A program made the position numbers and the translations under genes. Source: Denitromonas iodatirespirans (lineage in GTDB: Bacteria > Pseudomonadota > Gammaproteobacteria > Burkholderiales > Rhodocyclaceae). From it: a DNA stretch of 35,001 nt. Location: positions 1 to 35,001 of the forward strand of contig NZ_JAEKFT010000038.1 of NCBI RefSeq assembly GCF_018524365.1. The letters are read 5' to 3'. The notes beneath the pieces are model-generated. The model searched no databases and was not told the DNA's origin. It saw only the letters and a list, made by a program, of their open reading frames with translations. Below, in pieces: positions 1-7,472 of the stretch. Every line of letters begins with the position of its first letter. The stretch's first letter is position 1.

Positions 1-209
1 CGCCCGTGCAGCGCCATGCCCTTGAGGACCGAGCGATCCTGGCCGCGCGCCATCAGACGTATCTTGAGGCTCGCGAACGCCATCCTGCACGCTGGTCCCG
101 CGGGACACGCGACTGGACGCCAATCGGTGCGGTCACGCTCAATCCGGAGCGTGATGCGGCCATTTGCGGCCACGGTCATGCTGAAGACATAAAACGGTTG
201 GTTGCATGA
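1..209 (+). pseudogene. IS3-family transposase (OrfB) C-terminal fragment, first copy
   Basis: An open frame from the window edge to a TGA at 207-209 encodes the extreme C-terminus of an IS3-type DDE transposase. It begins at the PVQRHALEDR stretch that follows the HRHSxIRYVTP signature of the rve integrase core in this family. The catalytic domain lies outside the window, so I cannot say whether this copy is the end of an intact orfB. It is duplicated at 231-506. The tandem structure means at most one of the two copies can be joined to a full-length gene. Confidence 0.75.
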
Positions 210-230
210 ATCAGGCGACAACTATCTTGA

Positions 231-506
231 CTTGCTCCGCATGACTTCGTGCGCTGGTACAACTTCGAGCACCGGCACAGCACCATCCGCTACGTGACGC
301 CCGTGCAGCGCCATGCCCTTGAGGACCGAGCGATCCTGGCCGCGCGCCATCAGACGTATCTTGAGGCTCGCGAACGCCATCCTGCACGCTGGTCCCGCGG
401 GACACGCGACTGGACGCCAATCGGTGCGGTCACGCTCAATCCGGAGCGTGATGCGGCCATTTGCGGCCACGGTCATGCTGAAGACATAAAACGGTTGGTT
501 GCATGA
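231..506 (+). pseudogene. IS3-family transposase (OrfB) C-terminal fragment, second copy
   Basis: The frame runs from just after a stop at 228-230 to a TGA at 504-506. It encodes FVRWYNFEHRHSTIRYVTP and then the same tail as the first copy. The WYN..HRHS.IR..TP pattern is typical of the end of the IS3-family integrase core, after the last acidic residue. No proper start or catalytic DDE residues are present, so this is an orphan piece made by the 297-bp duplication. It reads toward the phospholipase gene on the opposite strand and is very unlikely to be functional. Confidence 0.8.
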
Positions 507-518
507 ATCAGGCGACAA

Positions 519-1382
519 CTATCTTGACTTGCTCCGCTCCTGCGAAGGCTCGTGATCGATGCGGACGTACCGGTCATCAAGCCGGTGCGACACCAGCTGG
601 TCGACGAACTGCTGCTGGGAGGAAATGATTACGTTGAACAGCCGCTCGCCTTCCATCCAATCGGCGATGCCGAAGTCCCGGCCCATGCCGAAGGAGACGG
701 AATAGCTTTTCGTCGTTGTGCCGACACTGAGCACCCGAACCGCGTCGATAGGCACACGGAAGTAATACTCCGCCTCGTGGATCGCTATGAGGTCGGGCGC
801 GTTGGCGAACAGGCCTCCGTCCGCGTAAAGGTTGCCGCCGACCTCCGCCAACTCGAAAAAGGTCGGAGCCGCCGCCGTCGCCAGCGCTATATCGACGGCC
901 TTGTACCGCCAGTCCCGGGACCATTCTTCCTTGTGCCTCGTTTTGAACACCTGGGGCACGCCCTGCGTCACGTTGACGGCGGGAATGGCCACAGGATGGA
1001 CGGCGTCCCTGAGCAGGGTGTCCTTGCCGATCAGCTTGGTGACCGCCTCCCTCAGGGGGTCGGCAGAGTACCGCGGCTTCCGGCTGTGACGCCATAGGTC
1101 GTTCAGTTTTCCGAGCTTAGTCGACGGAGGTTCGTGCTCGGGGAATATGTCGAGGCCGTGGCTTTCAAAGACTTCCACCACCGATTCCATCGGGACTTCG
1201 AAGGCAACGGCAAGCGCTACGATCCCTCCTATCGAAGTTCCGCAAGTAAGGTCAAAATGCCTTCCGATACGGCCGCCGACGTACTCCTCGATCGTCTGTA
1301 ACGCCCTGGCGGTGAACAATCCGCGGAACCCCCCGCCGGTAAGCGTCAACGCCTGAAACGGCGCGTCCTTATTCCATTCCAT
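519..1382 (-). CDS. capV: CapV-like patatin phospholipase (CBASS effector), 3' end cut by an IS
   Basis: Patatin-like phospholipase, most like the CBASS effector CapV, which is switched on by a cyclic dinucleotide and degrades membrane phospholipids to kill phage-infected cells. Visible from the chosen start: oxyanion motif GGGFRG (residues 16-21), nucleophile elbow GTSIGG with Ser50 (48-53), and DGG with Asp188 (188-190), so the Ser-Asp dyad is complete. I chose the ATG at 1382 because GAGGA lies four bases upstream; a GTG at 1415 would add 11 residues. The 287-residue product is somewhat short for the family. Its last codons and stop (from about base 530 down) come from the IS end, so the native C-terminus is missing. 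No cyclase, E1/E2/JAB or other CBASS gene is visible; they could lie left of the window or be lost. The CapV call rests on motif pattern and could instead be a related non-CBASS patatin. Confidence 0.8.
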   Translation of the reverse strand: MEWNKDAPFQALTLTGGGFRGLFTARALQTIEEYVGGRIGRHFDLTCGTSIGGIVALAVAFEVPMESVVEVFESHGLDIFPEHEPPSTKLGKLNDLWRHSRKPRYSADPLREAVTKLIGKDTLLRDAVHPVAIPAVNVTQGVPQVFKTRHKEEWSRDWRYKAVDIALATAAAPTFFELAEVGGNLYADGGLFANAPDLIAIHEAEYYFRVPIDAVRVLSVGTTTKSYSVSFGMGRDFGIADWMEGERLFNVIISSQQQFVDQLVSHRLDDRYVRIDHEPSQERSKSR

Positions 1383-1587
1383 CGGTTCCTCAAGGCTCTG
1401 TGCTTTTGGAACCACATTCTATGCCCAATGTATGCACTCGCACACTTGTCGACTTTACATTCGGGCAAGGTTTGCGGACATCGGCTTAGGGTTGGAAGGG
1501 TGAATGCGCTGACTGGAAAGCTAGCGTCCAGCTTGATTTATTTCTGGAGGGCTGCTTACCGACACATTGCTGACGGATTCAGCAGGC

Positions 1588-1610
1588 CGGCCCAATGACC
1601 GGATTGGCCG
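1588..1610 (-). terminator. Weak hairpin after the LysR gene
   Basis: An imperfect inverted repeat (CGGCCCAAT/ATTGGCCG with one bulged base and a six-base loop) lies 22 bases beyond the LysR stop codon. No T-run follows on the minus strand, so factor-independent termination is doubtful. The rest of the 1383-1631 gap shows nothing I recognise. Confidence 0.25.
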
Positions 1611-1631
1611 ATAAGGCGACGCCCCCTCTCC

Positions 1632-2585
1632 TCAAAATTCTCTGCGACCCACCACTGTACCGCCCTCCCCCTTCCCCAACCCATCCGCAATCCCCAACAT
1701 GAAATCCACCACCACCCGCACTCTCGGCGCGCGGTAGCGGTCGGCGTGGTAGATGAGCCAGTTGCTGCCCTGGTAGCGGCCGAGCAGTTGCCAGCCGGGT
1801 AGCACGGGCACCAGCGTGCCGTTGGCGAGTTGTTGGCGGGTGGTGAAGTCGGGCAGGCAGGCGATGCCGTAGCCGGCTTGGGCGGCGTCGCGGCGGATTT
1901 CGCTGTGGTTGCTGGCGTAGCGGCCGCGCACGTGTACGACGCTGCGTTCGCTGCCGCGGACCAGGCACCATTCGTCGTCGCCGGGCAGTTCGGCCAGGTG
2001 CAGGCAGCTGTGCCGGGCGAGGTCGGCGGGGTGTTGCGGGGTGCCTTCGCGGGCGAGGTAGGCGGGGCTGGCGTAGAGCAGCGTGCGCACTTCCATGAAA
2101 GGGCGGGCGACGAAGCCCGGAGGCGGGTCGCCGAACTGCAGGGCGATGTCGACGCCTTCGGCAATGAAGTCCACCACTTGGTCGCTCGCCACGAGTTCAA
2201 GGTCGAGCTGGGGATAGGCGCCGAGCAGCGCTGGCAGTTCCGGGTGGATGAGCTGGCGCAGCGCGGCTTTGGGGGCGGCGATGCGAACCCGGCCTTCGAC
2301 AGTGCTGGCATGGCTGGCGGCGCCGTCGCAGGCGGCGTGGGCGGCGTCGAGCATGGCGCGGGCGTGGCGCAGCACTTCTTGCCCGCCGGCGGTGAGGCGC
2401 AGGCGGCGGGTGCTGCGTTCAAGCACGGTGAGGCCGAGCGCAGCTTCGAGCCGGCCAATCTGGCGGCTCACTGCGGACGGCGTGGTGCCCTGCGCGCGGG
2501 CGGCAGCGCTGAAGGAGCCGGCTTCGGTCACGGTCACCAGCGCAGCAAGGTCGGACAGTAGGGGCAGCAGCTCATTTATTCTCAC
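1632..2585 (-). CDS. LysR-family transcriptional regulator
   Basis: A LysR-type DNA-binding regulator. The N-terminal winged helix-turn-helix covers roughly residues 10-70, with the family-typical GSFSAAARAQGTTPSAVSRQI stretch around 23-43, then a linker helix and a LysR substrate-binding domain to about residue 290. It is closest in pattern to the CrgA/DmlR-like group. The start is uncertain: a GTG at 2585 has AAAGGA about ten bases upstream, while a TTG at 2594 has no room for a ribosome site. It is divergent from the EamA transporter at 2685, with about 100 bp between, so it probably controls that gene and itself, as is common for such pairs. The effector is unknown. The C-terminal 20 residues are Gly-rich and poorly conserved-looking. 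Confidence 0.9.
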   Translation of the reverse strand: MRINELLPLLSDLAALVTVTEAGSFSAAARAQGTTPSAVSRQIGRLEAALGLTVLERSTRRLRLTAGGQEVLRHARAMLDAAHAACDGAASHASTVEGRVRIAAPKAALRQLIHPELPALLGAYPQLDLELVASDQVVDFIAEGVDIALQFGDPPPGFVARPFMEVRTLLYASPAYLAREGTPQHPADLARHSCLHLAELPGDDEWCLVRGSERSVVHVRGRYASNHSEIRRDAAQAGYGIACLPDFTTRQQLANGTLVPVLPGWQLLGRYQGSNWLIYHADRYRAPRVRVVVDFMLGIADGLGKGEGGTVVGRREF

Positions 2586-2684
2586 GGCGCACAAATCCTT
2601 TGCTTTTACGCCGGATTATCGGCACAGCGGCTAAGTTTCATACTGTTTGCCTGTCGATGCAAGTCTGCTGAGTGAGCCGAAAAT
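2586..2684. promoter_or_regulatory. Shared control region of the LysR/EamA divergent pair
   Basis: This 99-bp gap separates the divergent starts of the regulator and the transporter. LysR proteins normally bind such gaps at T-N11-A sites. I could not pick out a convincing operator or -35/-10 pair by eye, so the assignment rests on gene arrangement. Confidence 0.45.
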
Positions 2685-3623
2685 ATGATCCGCCTGCCCG
2701 CCGCCCCTGCCCTGCCCCAACTGCCGCCTGCCCTGTTGCTGCTGCTGACCGCCGCCATCTGGGGCAGCAGCTACAGCGTGGTGAAAACCGCGCTCGCCTG
2801 GTATCCGGTGGCAGGGGTGATTGCGATCCGTTTTCTGCTCACTGCGCTCTTGCTGGCGCCGTATTGGCTTCGACTACCATCCGCACAAAGGCGCCAGACG
2901 CTGGCGGTGGCGGCGCCGACCAGCCTCGGCCTGCTGGCGATCTTCTTTGCCGAGACGGCGGGCGTGGCACACACCAGTGCGGGCAATGCGGCGTTTCTGA
3001 TCAGCCTGTGCCTGCTGCTGACGCCGCCAGTGGAATGGGCATGGTTTGGCCGCCGCCCGGCCGCGCGGCTGTGGCTGGCGGCAGGCATTTCGCTGCTGGG
3101 CACCTGGCTGCTGACCGATGTGGCTGCCGGTGGGCTGAATGGCGGTGACGCCCTCATGCTGTTGGCGGCGTTGCTGCGGGCTTTTCAGGGTTGCCTGACG
3201 ACACGCCTGCTGCGTGGCAAGGCGGTGGACCACCTCGGCCTCACCGCGGCGCAGGGTTTGCTGGTGGGCGGCGGCGCGCTGGCGGTGCTGGCCTTTACGG
3301 GGGGCGTGCCGGCGCTGCCCTCGGCGGGCGCCTTCTGGGTGGCGCTGGGTTATCTCACGCTGGCTTGCACGCTGTTTGCATTCTGGGCGATGAACCGCGC
3401 GCTGGCGCAAAGCGACCCGACCCGGGTAGCCCTGCTGCTCGGCAGCGAACCGCTGTGGGGGGCGCTGTTCGCCGTGCTCTGGCTCGGCGAGCCGCTCGGG
3501 CCGAGCGGCTGGCTGGGTGGGGTGATGATTGCAGGGGCGGCGCTGTGGACGTCGGTGCCGAGAGATCGGGGGGCGGATCGGGCGAATGGCGCGGCGCGTG
3601 AAGCGGCGTCATTGGCGGGTTGA
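2685..3623 (+). CDS. EamA/DMT-family inner-membrane transporter
   Basis: A drug/metabolite-transporter superfamily permease of 312 residues with two EamA repeats (about 15-140 and 155-290) and about ten hydrophobic segments. The start of the first repeat, AAIWGSSYSVVKTALAWYPV, and the second-repeat pattern SEPLWGALFAVLWLGEPLG near residue 255 are typical. Members of this family export amino acids, metabolites or drugs; the substrate cannot be read from the sequence. The ATG at 2685 follows a weak GAG-type ribosome site. It is probably controlled by the divergent LysR gene. The stop codon at 3621-3623 lies inside the first of three palindromes, so transcript end and stop overlap. The last 25 residues are Arg/Ala/Gly-rich and look like a non-membrane tail. 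Confidence 0.9.
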   Translation: MIRLPAAPALPQLPPALLLLLTAAIWGSSYSVVKTALAWYPVAGVIAIRFLLTALLLAPYWLRLPSAQRRQTLAVAAPTSLGLLAIFFAETAGVAHTSAGNAAFLISLCLLLTPPVEWAWFGRRPAARLWLAAGISLLGTWLLTDVAAGGLNGGDALMLLAALLRAFQGCLTTRLLRGKAVDHLGLTAAQGLLVGGGALAVLAFTGGVPALPSAGAFWVALGYLTLACTLFAFWAMNRALAQSDPTRVALLLGSEPLWGALFAVLWLGEPLGPSGWLGGVMIAGAALWTSVPRDRGADRANGAAREAASLAG

Positions 3624-3706
3624 AACCCGCCCTACGGGGTGGTCTGCGACTGCGTGGGGCCGGTTTCAACCGGCCGACGGGTTCTGTATTCGTCAGCCTG
3701 CTGACG
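3614..3706. repeat. Three successive palindromes (REP-like / bidirectional terminator)
   Basis: Three perfect hairpins stand between the convergent EamA and Nudix genes: GGCGGGTT-GA-AACCCGCC at 3614-3631, GGCCGGTT-TC-AACCGGCC at 3658-3675, and CGTCAG-CCTG-CTGACG at 3691-3706. The first two share an arm plan (GG-rich arm ending GGTT, with a two-base loop) and resemble the dispersed repetitive extragenic palindromes common in Betaproteobacteria. None is followed by a T-run. They may act as a two-way transcription barrier or mRNA 3' stabiliser. Confidence 0.65.
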
Positions 3707-3757
3707 ACAAATGGGAGCCGAGGTGGGTGCGCGTGGTTCAGTAGCAGCGCTACCGCA

Positions 3758-4321
3758 CTAAGCACCGCCCCCTGCCAGGACTTTCCGCGCGAGATACAGC
3801 GCGGCCAGCGATTTTCCATCGGTGACTTCGCCAGCCGAGACTGCGGCATCCAGTTCATCGAAGCTGAGCGACAGGATTTCGAGGAATTCCCCTTCATCCC
3901 ATTGGTGCCCGACATAGGTCAGCTCACGCGCGACAAACGCCTCGATGCGTTCGTTGGAGTAGCCAATGCATGGGTGCAGCGTGCCCACATGCTGCCAGTG
4001 TGCCGCCTCGTAGCCGGTCTCTTCGCGCAGTTCCCGCCGGGCGCAGGTTTCGATGGCTTCGCCCGGGTCGATCTTGCCGGCGGGCAGTTCGATGAAGCTG
4101 CGACGTAAGGGGTAGCGGAACTGCCGCTCAAGAATGACGCGCCCATCAGGCAGGATGGCGATGATCACCACCGCGCCGGGATGGGTGATGTATTCGCGCA
4201 CGGCCGTTTTCCCGTCCGGCAGTCGCACCTGGTCGCGGTGCACTTTGAGCAACACGCCGTCGAATACCTGTTCGCCATTGAGGCGAGTCTCTTCGAGACT
4301 GTCTTCGTTTTGTATCAACAT
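3758..4321 (-). CDS. nudF: ADP-ribose pyrophosphatase-type Nudix hydrolase
   Basis: A 187-residue Nudix hydrolase of the ADP-ribose pyrophosphatase group, which splits ADP-ribose to AMP and ribose 5-phosphate in the cytoplasm. The Nudix box is complete: Gly82, Glu88, Arg96-Glu97, Glu100-Glu101 and Gly103 in the GX5EX7REUXEEXGU pattern, supplying the Mg2+-binding glutamates. The N-terminal strand region (V-REYITHPGAVVI, around 41-53) and the ELPAGKIDPGE context fit NudF/ADPRase better than MutT. It lies just downstream of nuoN but beyond a strong hairpin/T-run, so it probably has its own transcript. NADH oxidation by complex I is a plausible metabolic neighbour, but no functional link is shown. 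Confidence 0.88.
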   Translation of the reverse strand: MLIQNEDSLEETRLNGEQVFDGVLLKVHRDQVRLPDGKTAVREYITHPGAVVIIAILPDGRVILERQFRYPLRRSFIELPAGKIDPGEAIETCARRELREETGYEAAHWQHVGTLHPCIGYSNERIEAFVARELTYVGHQWDEGEFLEILSLSFDELDAAVSAGEVTDGKSLAALYLARKVLAGGGA

Positions 4322-4335
4322 CGCAGGAGCGTCCT

Positions 4336-4376
4336 GAAAAACGTCGGGCCGCAGGACCTTCCGGTCGTGCGGCCCG
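4336..4376 (-). terminator. Rho-independent terminator of the nuo operon
   Basis: On the minus strand, a nine-pair GC-rich stem (CGGGCCGCA/TGCGGCCCG, 4345-4353 with 4368-4376) is extended past one mismatch by GACC/GGTC around a four-base loop. It is followed by ACG and five T residues at about 4337-4341. It starts 18 bases after the nuoN stop codon and is the natural end of the 14-gene transcript. Confidence 0.8.
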
Positions 4377-4394
4377 CGATGGATTCGGTGGTGG

Positions 4395-5888
4395 TCAGCC
4401 CTGGAAGCTCGCCACCAACGCCAGCTGGCACAGATCGATCAGTTGCTGAGGCAGCAGGCCGAGGAACGCGATCGCCAAGCAGTTGGCCGACAATAGCACA
4501 CGGATGTCGGCCGCCGCATGGATCGGCGCCGTGTCGACCGGCTCGTCGAAGTACATGACCTTGACCACGCGCAGGTAGTAGAAGGCGCCGATCAGCGACA
4601 TCATCACGGCCAGCACGGCGAGCCAGACCATGTCGGCCGCCACCAGCGATTGCAGCACCGACAGCTTGGCGAAGAAGCCGATGAAGAACGGAATGCCGGC
4701 CATCGAGAACATGATGATCATCATCATCGCGGCGAACCACGAGCTGCGCTTGTTCAGGCCCTTGAGGTCGTCGATGTTCTCGGCCTCGAAGCCGGCACGC
4801 GACAGCAGCACGATCATGCCGAAGGAGGCCAGGCTCATCACCACGTAGGCGATTGCGTAGAACATGCTCGAGGTGTAGGCGTTGAGCGCGTTGAAGTGGT
4901 CGCCGTCGACCACGCCCGAGAGCAGGCCCAGCAGCAGGAAGCCCATGTGGGAGATGCCCGAGTAGGCCAGCATGCGCTTGAGGTTGGTCTGCGCGATGGC
5001 GGCGATGTTGCCGAGCACCAGCGAGCCGACGGCCATCAGCATCAGCATGGTCTGCCAATGCTCGGCCAGATCGAACAGGCCACCGACCAGCAGGCGCATG
5101 GCCATGGCGAAGGCGGCCAGCTTGGGCGCCGTGCCGATCATCAGCGTGACCGAGGTGGGCGCACCGTGATAGACGTCGGGCACCCACATGTGGAAAGGCA
5201 CCACGCCGAGCTTGAAGGCCAGGCCGGCGACGATGAAGACCAGGCCGAACATCAGCACCGTCTTGCTCGACACGCCGTCATACACGGCCGCCTGATTGTA
5301 GATGGCCTGCGCCACGCCCGACAGCGACAGATTGCCGGTTGCGCCGTACACCATCGACATGCCGTAGAGCAGCAGGCCGGAGGCCAGTGCGCCGAGGATG
5401 AAGTACTTCATTGCCGCTTCGGTCGAACGCGCCGAATCGCGATCGAGCGCGACCAGGGCATACAGCGACAGCGACAGCATTTCGAGGCCGATGTAGAGCG
5501 AGAGGAAGTGGTTGGCGGTGACCATCACCATCATGCCGAGCGTCGAGAACAAGGCCAGCAGGTGGTACTCGGGCTTGTCGAAGCCGCGATCTGCGGCATA
5601 GCCGCGACCGTAGATCAGCGCGGTGATGACCGAGAAGCAGATCAACACCTTGAGCACGTCACCCATCAGATCGTCGACATACATGTCGCTGAGGGTGACC
5701 CGCACCTGGCCGTCCATGGTGAAGATGGTGATCAGCGTGGCGACGATCAGCGTCAGCTGGGTCATCACGTAGCCAAGGTGACGCGCAGACTCGCGCATGA
5801 AAACGGTCAGCAGCAAGATGACCAGCGACATGCCGGCCACGAACAGCTCCGTGGCGGCGGGGGCGAAGTCGGGGACTACAAAGTTCAT
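4395..5888 (-). CDS. nuoN: NADH-quinone oxidoreductase subunit N
   Basis: A membrane-arm, antiporter-like proton-pumping subunit of complex I. The 497-residue product has about 14 transmembrane segments and the proton-translocation family core: the [13 protein letters not shown] segment near residue 135 with its conserved Glu, [16 protein letters not shown] near 220 with Lys, and [15 protein letters not shown] near 303. Length and motifs match full-length NuoN. It is the last gene of the operon, 37 bp after nuoM, and is followed by a strong terminator. Confidence 0.97.
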   Translation of the reverse strand: MNFVVPDFAPAATELFVAGMSLVILLLTVFMRESARHLGYVMTQLTLIVATLITIFTMDGQVRVTLSDMYVDDLMGDVLKVLICFSVITALIYGRGYAADRGFDKPEYHLLALFSTLGMMVMVTANHFLSLYIGLEMLSLSLYALVALDRDSARSTEAAMKYFILGALASGLLLYGMSMVYGATGNLSLSGVAQAIYNQAAVYDGVSSKTVLMFGLVFIVAGLAFKLGVVPFHMWVPDVYHGAPTSVTLMIGTAPKLAAFAMAMRLLVGGLFDLAEHWQTMLMLMAVGSLVLGNIAAIAQTNLKRMLAYSGISHMGFLLLGLLSGVVDGDHFNALNAYTSSMFYAIAYVVMSLASFGMIVLLSRAGFEAENIDDLKGLNKRSSWFAAMMMIIMFSMAGIPFFIGFFAKLSVLQSLVAADMVWLAVLAVMMSLIGAFYYLRVVKVMYFDEPVDTAPIHAAADIRVLLSANCLAIAFLGLLPQQLIDLCQLALVASFQG

Positions 5889-5925
5889 CGTCGGACCAAT
5901 CCCGTAAATATGTTCGGCTGGAGGC

Positions 5926-7404
5926 TCAGAGCTTGCTCGTTGCGACGTGCTGCAGCAGATCGTTGACCGAGGCGTGCATCACCTCGGTGATGGGCAGCGG
6001 ATAGATACCCATGATCAGCGTGCAGATCGCCAGGATGGCAAGGAAGGCGAACTCCCGGCCGTTGATGTCTTCAAGCTTGGCCACTTCTTCGTTGCCGATC
6101 GCGCCGAACACCACCCGCTTGTACATCCAGAGCGTATAGGCAGCGCCGAGGATGAGCGTGGTCGCCGCGGCGAACGCCACCCAGAAGTTGTATTGCACCG
6201 CGCCGAGCGCCACCATGAACTCGCCGACGAAGCCGCTGGTGCCCGGCAAGCCGGCATTGGCCATGGCGAAGAGCATGAAGAAGGCGGCGAACTTCGGCAT
6301 GGTGTTGACCACGCCGCCGTAGTCGGCGATCTGGCGCGAGTGCATGCGGTCGTAAAGTACGCCGATGCACAGGAACATGGCGCCGGAGACGAAACCGTGG
6401 GAGATCATCTGCACCAGTGCGCCTTCGACGCCCAGCGGATTGAAGATGAAGAAGCCCAGCGTAACGAAACCCATGTGGGCAATCGACGAGTAGGCCACCA
6501 GCTTTTTCATGTCGGCCTGCACCAGGGCGACGAAACCGATGTACACCACGGCGATCAGCGACAGCACGATCATCATCGGTGCCATGGCCTGCGAGGCATC
6601 GGGCACGATCGGCAAGGTGAAGCGCAGAAAACCATAGGCACCGAGCTTGAGGGCGATGGCGGCCAGCACCACCGAACCGCCGGTGGGCGCTTCGACGTGG
6701 GCGTCGGGCAGCCAGGTGTGCACCGGCCACATCGGCACCTTGACCGCAAAGGCGATCAGGAAGGCCCAGAACAGCAAAGTCTGCGCGCTCATGCCGATCG
6801 GCAGTTCATGCCAATCGAGGATGTTGAAGCTGCCGCTTTGCATGAACAGGTAGATCAGCGCGACCAGCATCAGCAGCGAGCCGGCCAGCGTGTAGAGGAA
6901 GAACTTGAACGCGGCATAGACGCGGTTGGCACCGCCCCACACACCGATGATCAGGTACAGCGGAATCAGCGAGGCCTCGAAGAAGACGTAGAACAGCAGG
7001 CCGTCGAGCGCCGAGAAGATGCCGTTGAGCAAGCCCGACATGATCAGGAAGGCAGCCATGTACTGGGCCACCTTGGTTTTGATGACCTCCCAGCCGGCGA
7101 CCACCACGATCACGGTGATGAAGCTGTTGAGGATCACGAACAGCATCGACAGGCCATCGACGCCGAGGTAGTAATGGACGTTGAAGGCCGGAATCCAGCG
7201 CGCCAACTCAACGAACTGCATGGCGCTGGTGGTGTTGTCGAAGCCGGTATAGAGCGGAATCGTCACGAAGAAGCCGATCACCGCAGTGACCAGGGCGAGC
7301 GAGCGCGCCATCGGCGCATTCCGGTCGGAGCCCGTGGCAAGCACCAACAGGCCGCCGATGATCGGCACCCAGATCGCGAGACTGAGAAGAGGCATACCCG
7401 TCAT
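5926..7404 (-). CDS. nuoM: NADH-quinone oxidoreductase subunit M
   Basis: The second antiporter-like membrane subunit of complex I (492 residues, about 14 transmembrane helices). Diagnostic stretches are [20 protein letters not shown] near residue 135 with the conserved channel Glu, [20 protein letters not shown] near 220 with Lys, and [15 protein letters not shown] near 300. The start ATG at 7404 has a GGAT-type ribosome site; a second in-frame ATG three codons later is possible. The gap to nuoL is 68 bp, the largest within the 3' half of the operon, and shows no clear promoter. Confidence 0.97.
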   Translation of the reverse strand: MTGMPLLSLAIWVPIIGGLLVLATGSDRNAPMARSLALVTAVIGFFVTIPLYTGFDNTTSAMQFVELARWIPAFNVHYYLGVDGLSMLFVILNSFITVIVVVAGWEVIKTKVAQYMAAFLIMSGLLNGIFSALDGLLFYVFFEASLIPLYLIIGVWGGANRVYAAFKFFLYTLAGSLLMLVALIYLFMQSGSFNILDWHELPIGMSAQTLLFWAFLIAFAVKVPMWPVHTWLPDAHVEAPTGGSVVLAAIALKLGAYGFLRFTLPIVPDASQAMAPMMIVLSLIAVVYIGFVALVQADMKKLVAYSSIAHMGFVTLGFFIFNPLGVEGALVQMISHGFVSGAMFLCIGVLYDRMHSRQIADYGGVVNTMPKFAAFFMLFAMANAGLPGTSGFVGEFMVALGAVQYNFWVAFAAATTLILGAAYTLWMYKRVVFGAIGNEEVAKLEDINGREFAFLAILAICTLIMGIYPLPITEVMHASVNDLLQHVATSKL

Positions 7405-7472
7405 CGTAACTATCCGTTCATGGCGTCGGCAGGACGCGATTGTTTCGTATTAAGCATGGCTGGCATGGCGCC

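Larger units (their letters stand above)
1..530 (+). mobile_element. IS3-family insertion sequence, 3' end only
   Basis: This is the right-hand end of an IS3-family element that begins before the window. It holds two copies of the last part of the transposase (orfB) reading frame, each followed by a terminal inverted repeat; the outermost repeat is at 511-528. The same repeat in inverse orientation (16 of 18 bases identical) lies at 34837-34854, in front of an IS3-type orfA, which confirms that these are IS ends. The outer boundary is within a few bases of 530, where the sequence becomes the 3' part of the phospholipase gene. No intact transposase is visible here, so this end cannot move by itself on what is seen. 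Confidence 0.8.
1..537. repeat. 297-bp tandem direct duplication
   Basis: Bases 1-240 recur at 298-537 with no difference that I found by eye, giving a period of 297 bp. The 57 bases between the copies (241-297) belong to the transposase coding region just upstream of the repeated part, so the unit is about 57 bp of transposase interior plus 240 bp reaching past the IS end. Each copy includes the terminal repeat and about nine following bases that in the second copy lead into the phospholipase gene. The first unit is cut by the window edge. This is a local tandem duplication and not two separate insertions. Confidence 0.9.

Noticed and set aside
1-537. Direct repeats considered as a CRISPR array or satellite
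   Set aside because: There are only two copies, of 240 bp, and they encode an IS3 transposase end, so this is a local duplication.
552-1097. Plus-strand frame opposite the phospholipase gene
   Set aside because: It is antisense to a protein with complete patatin motifs and has no recognisable domain.
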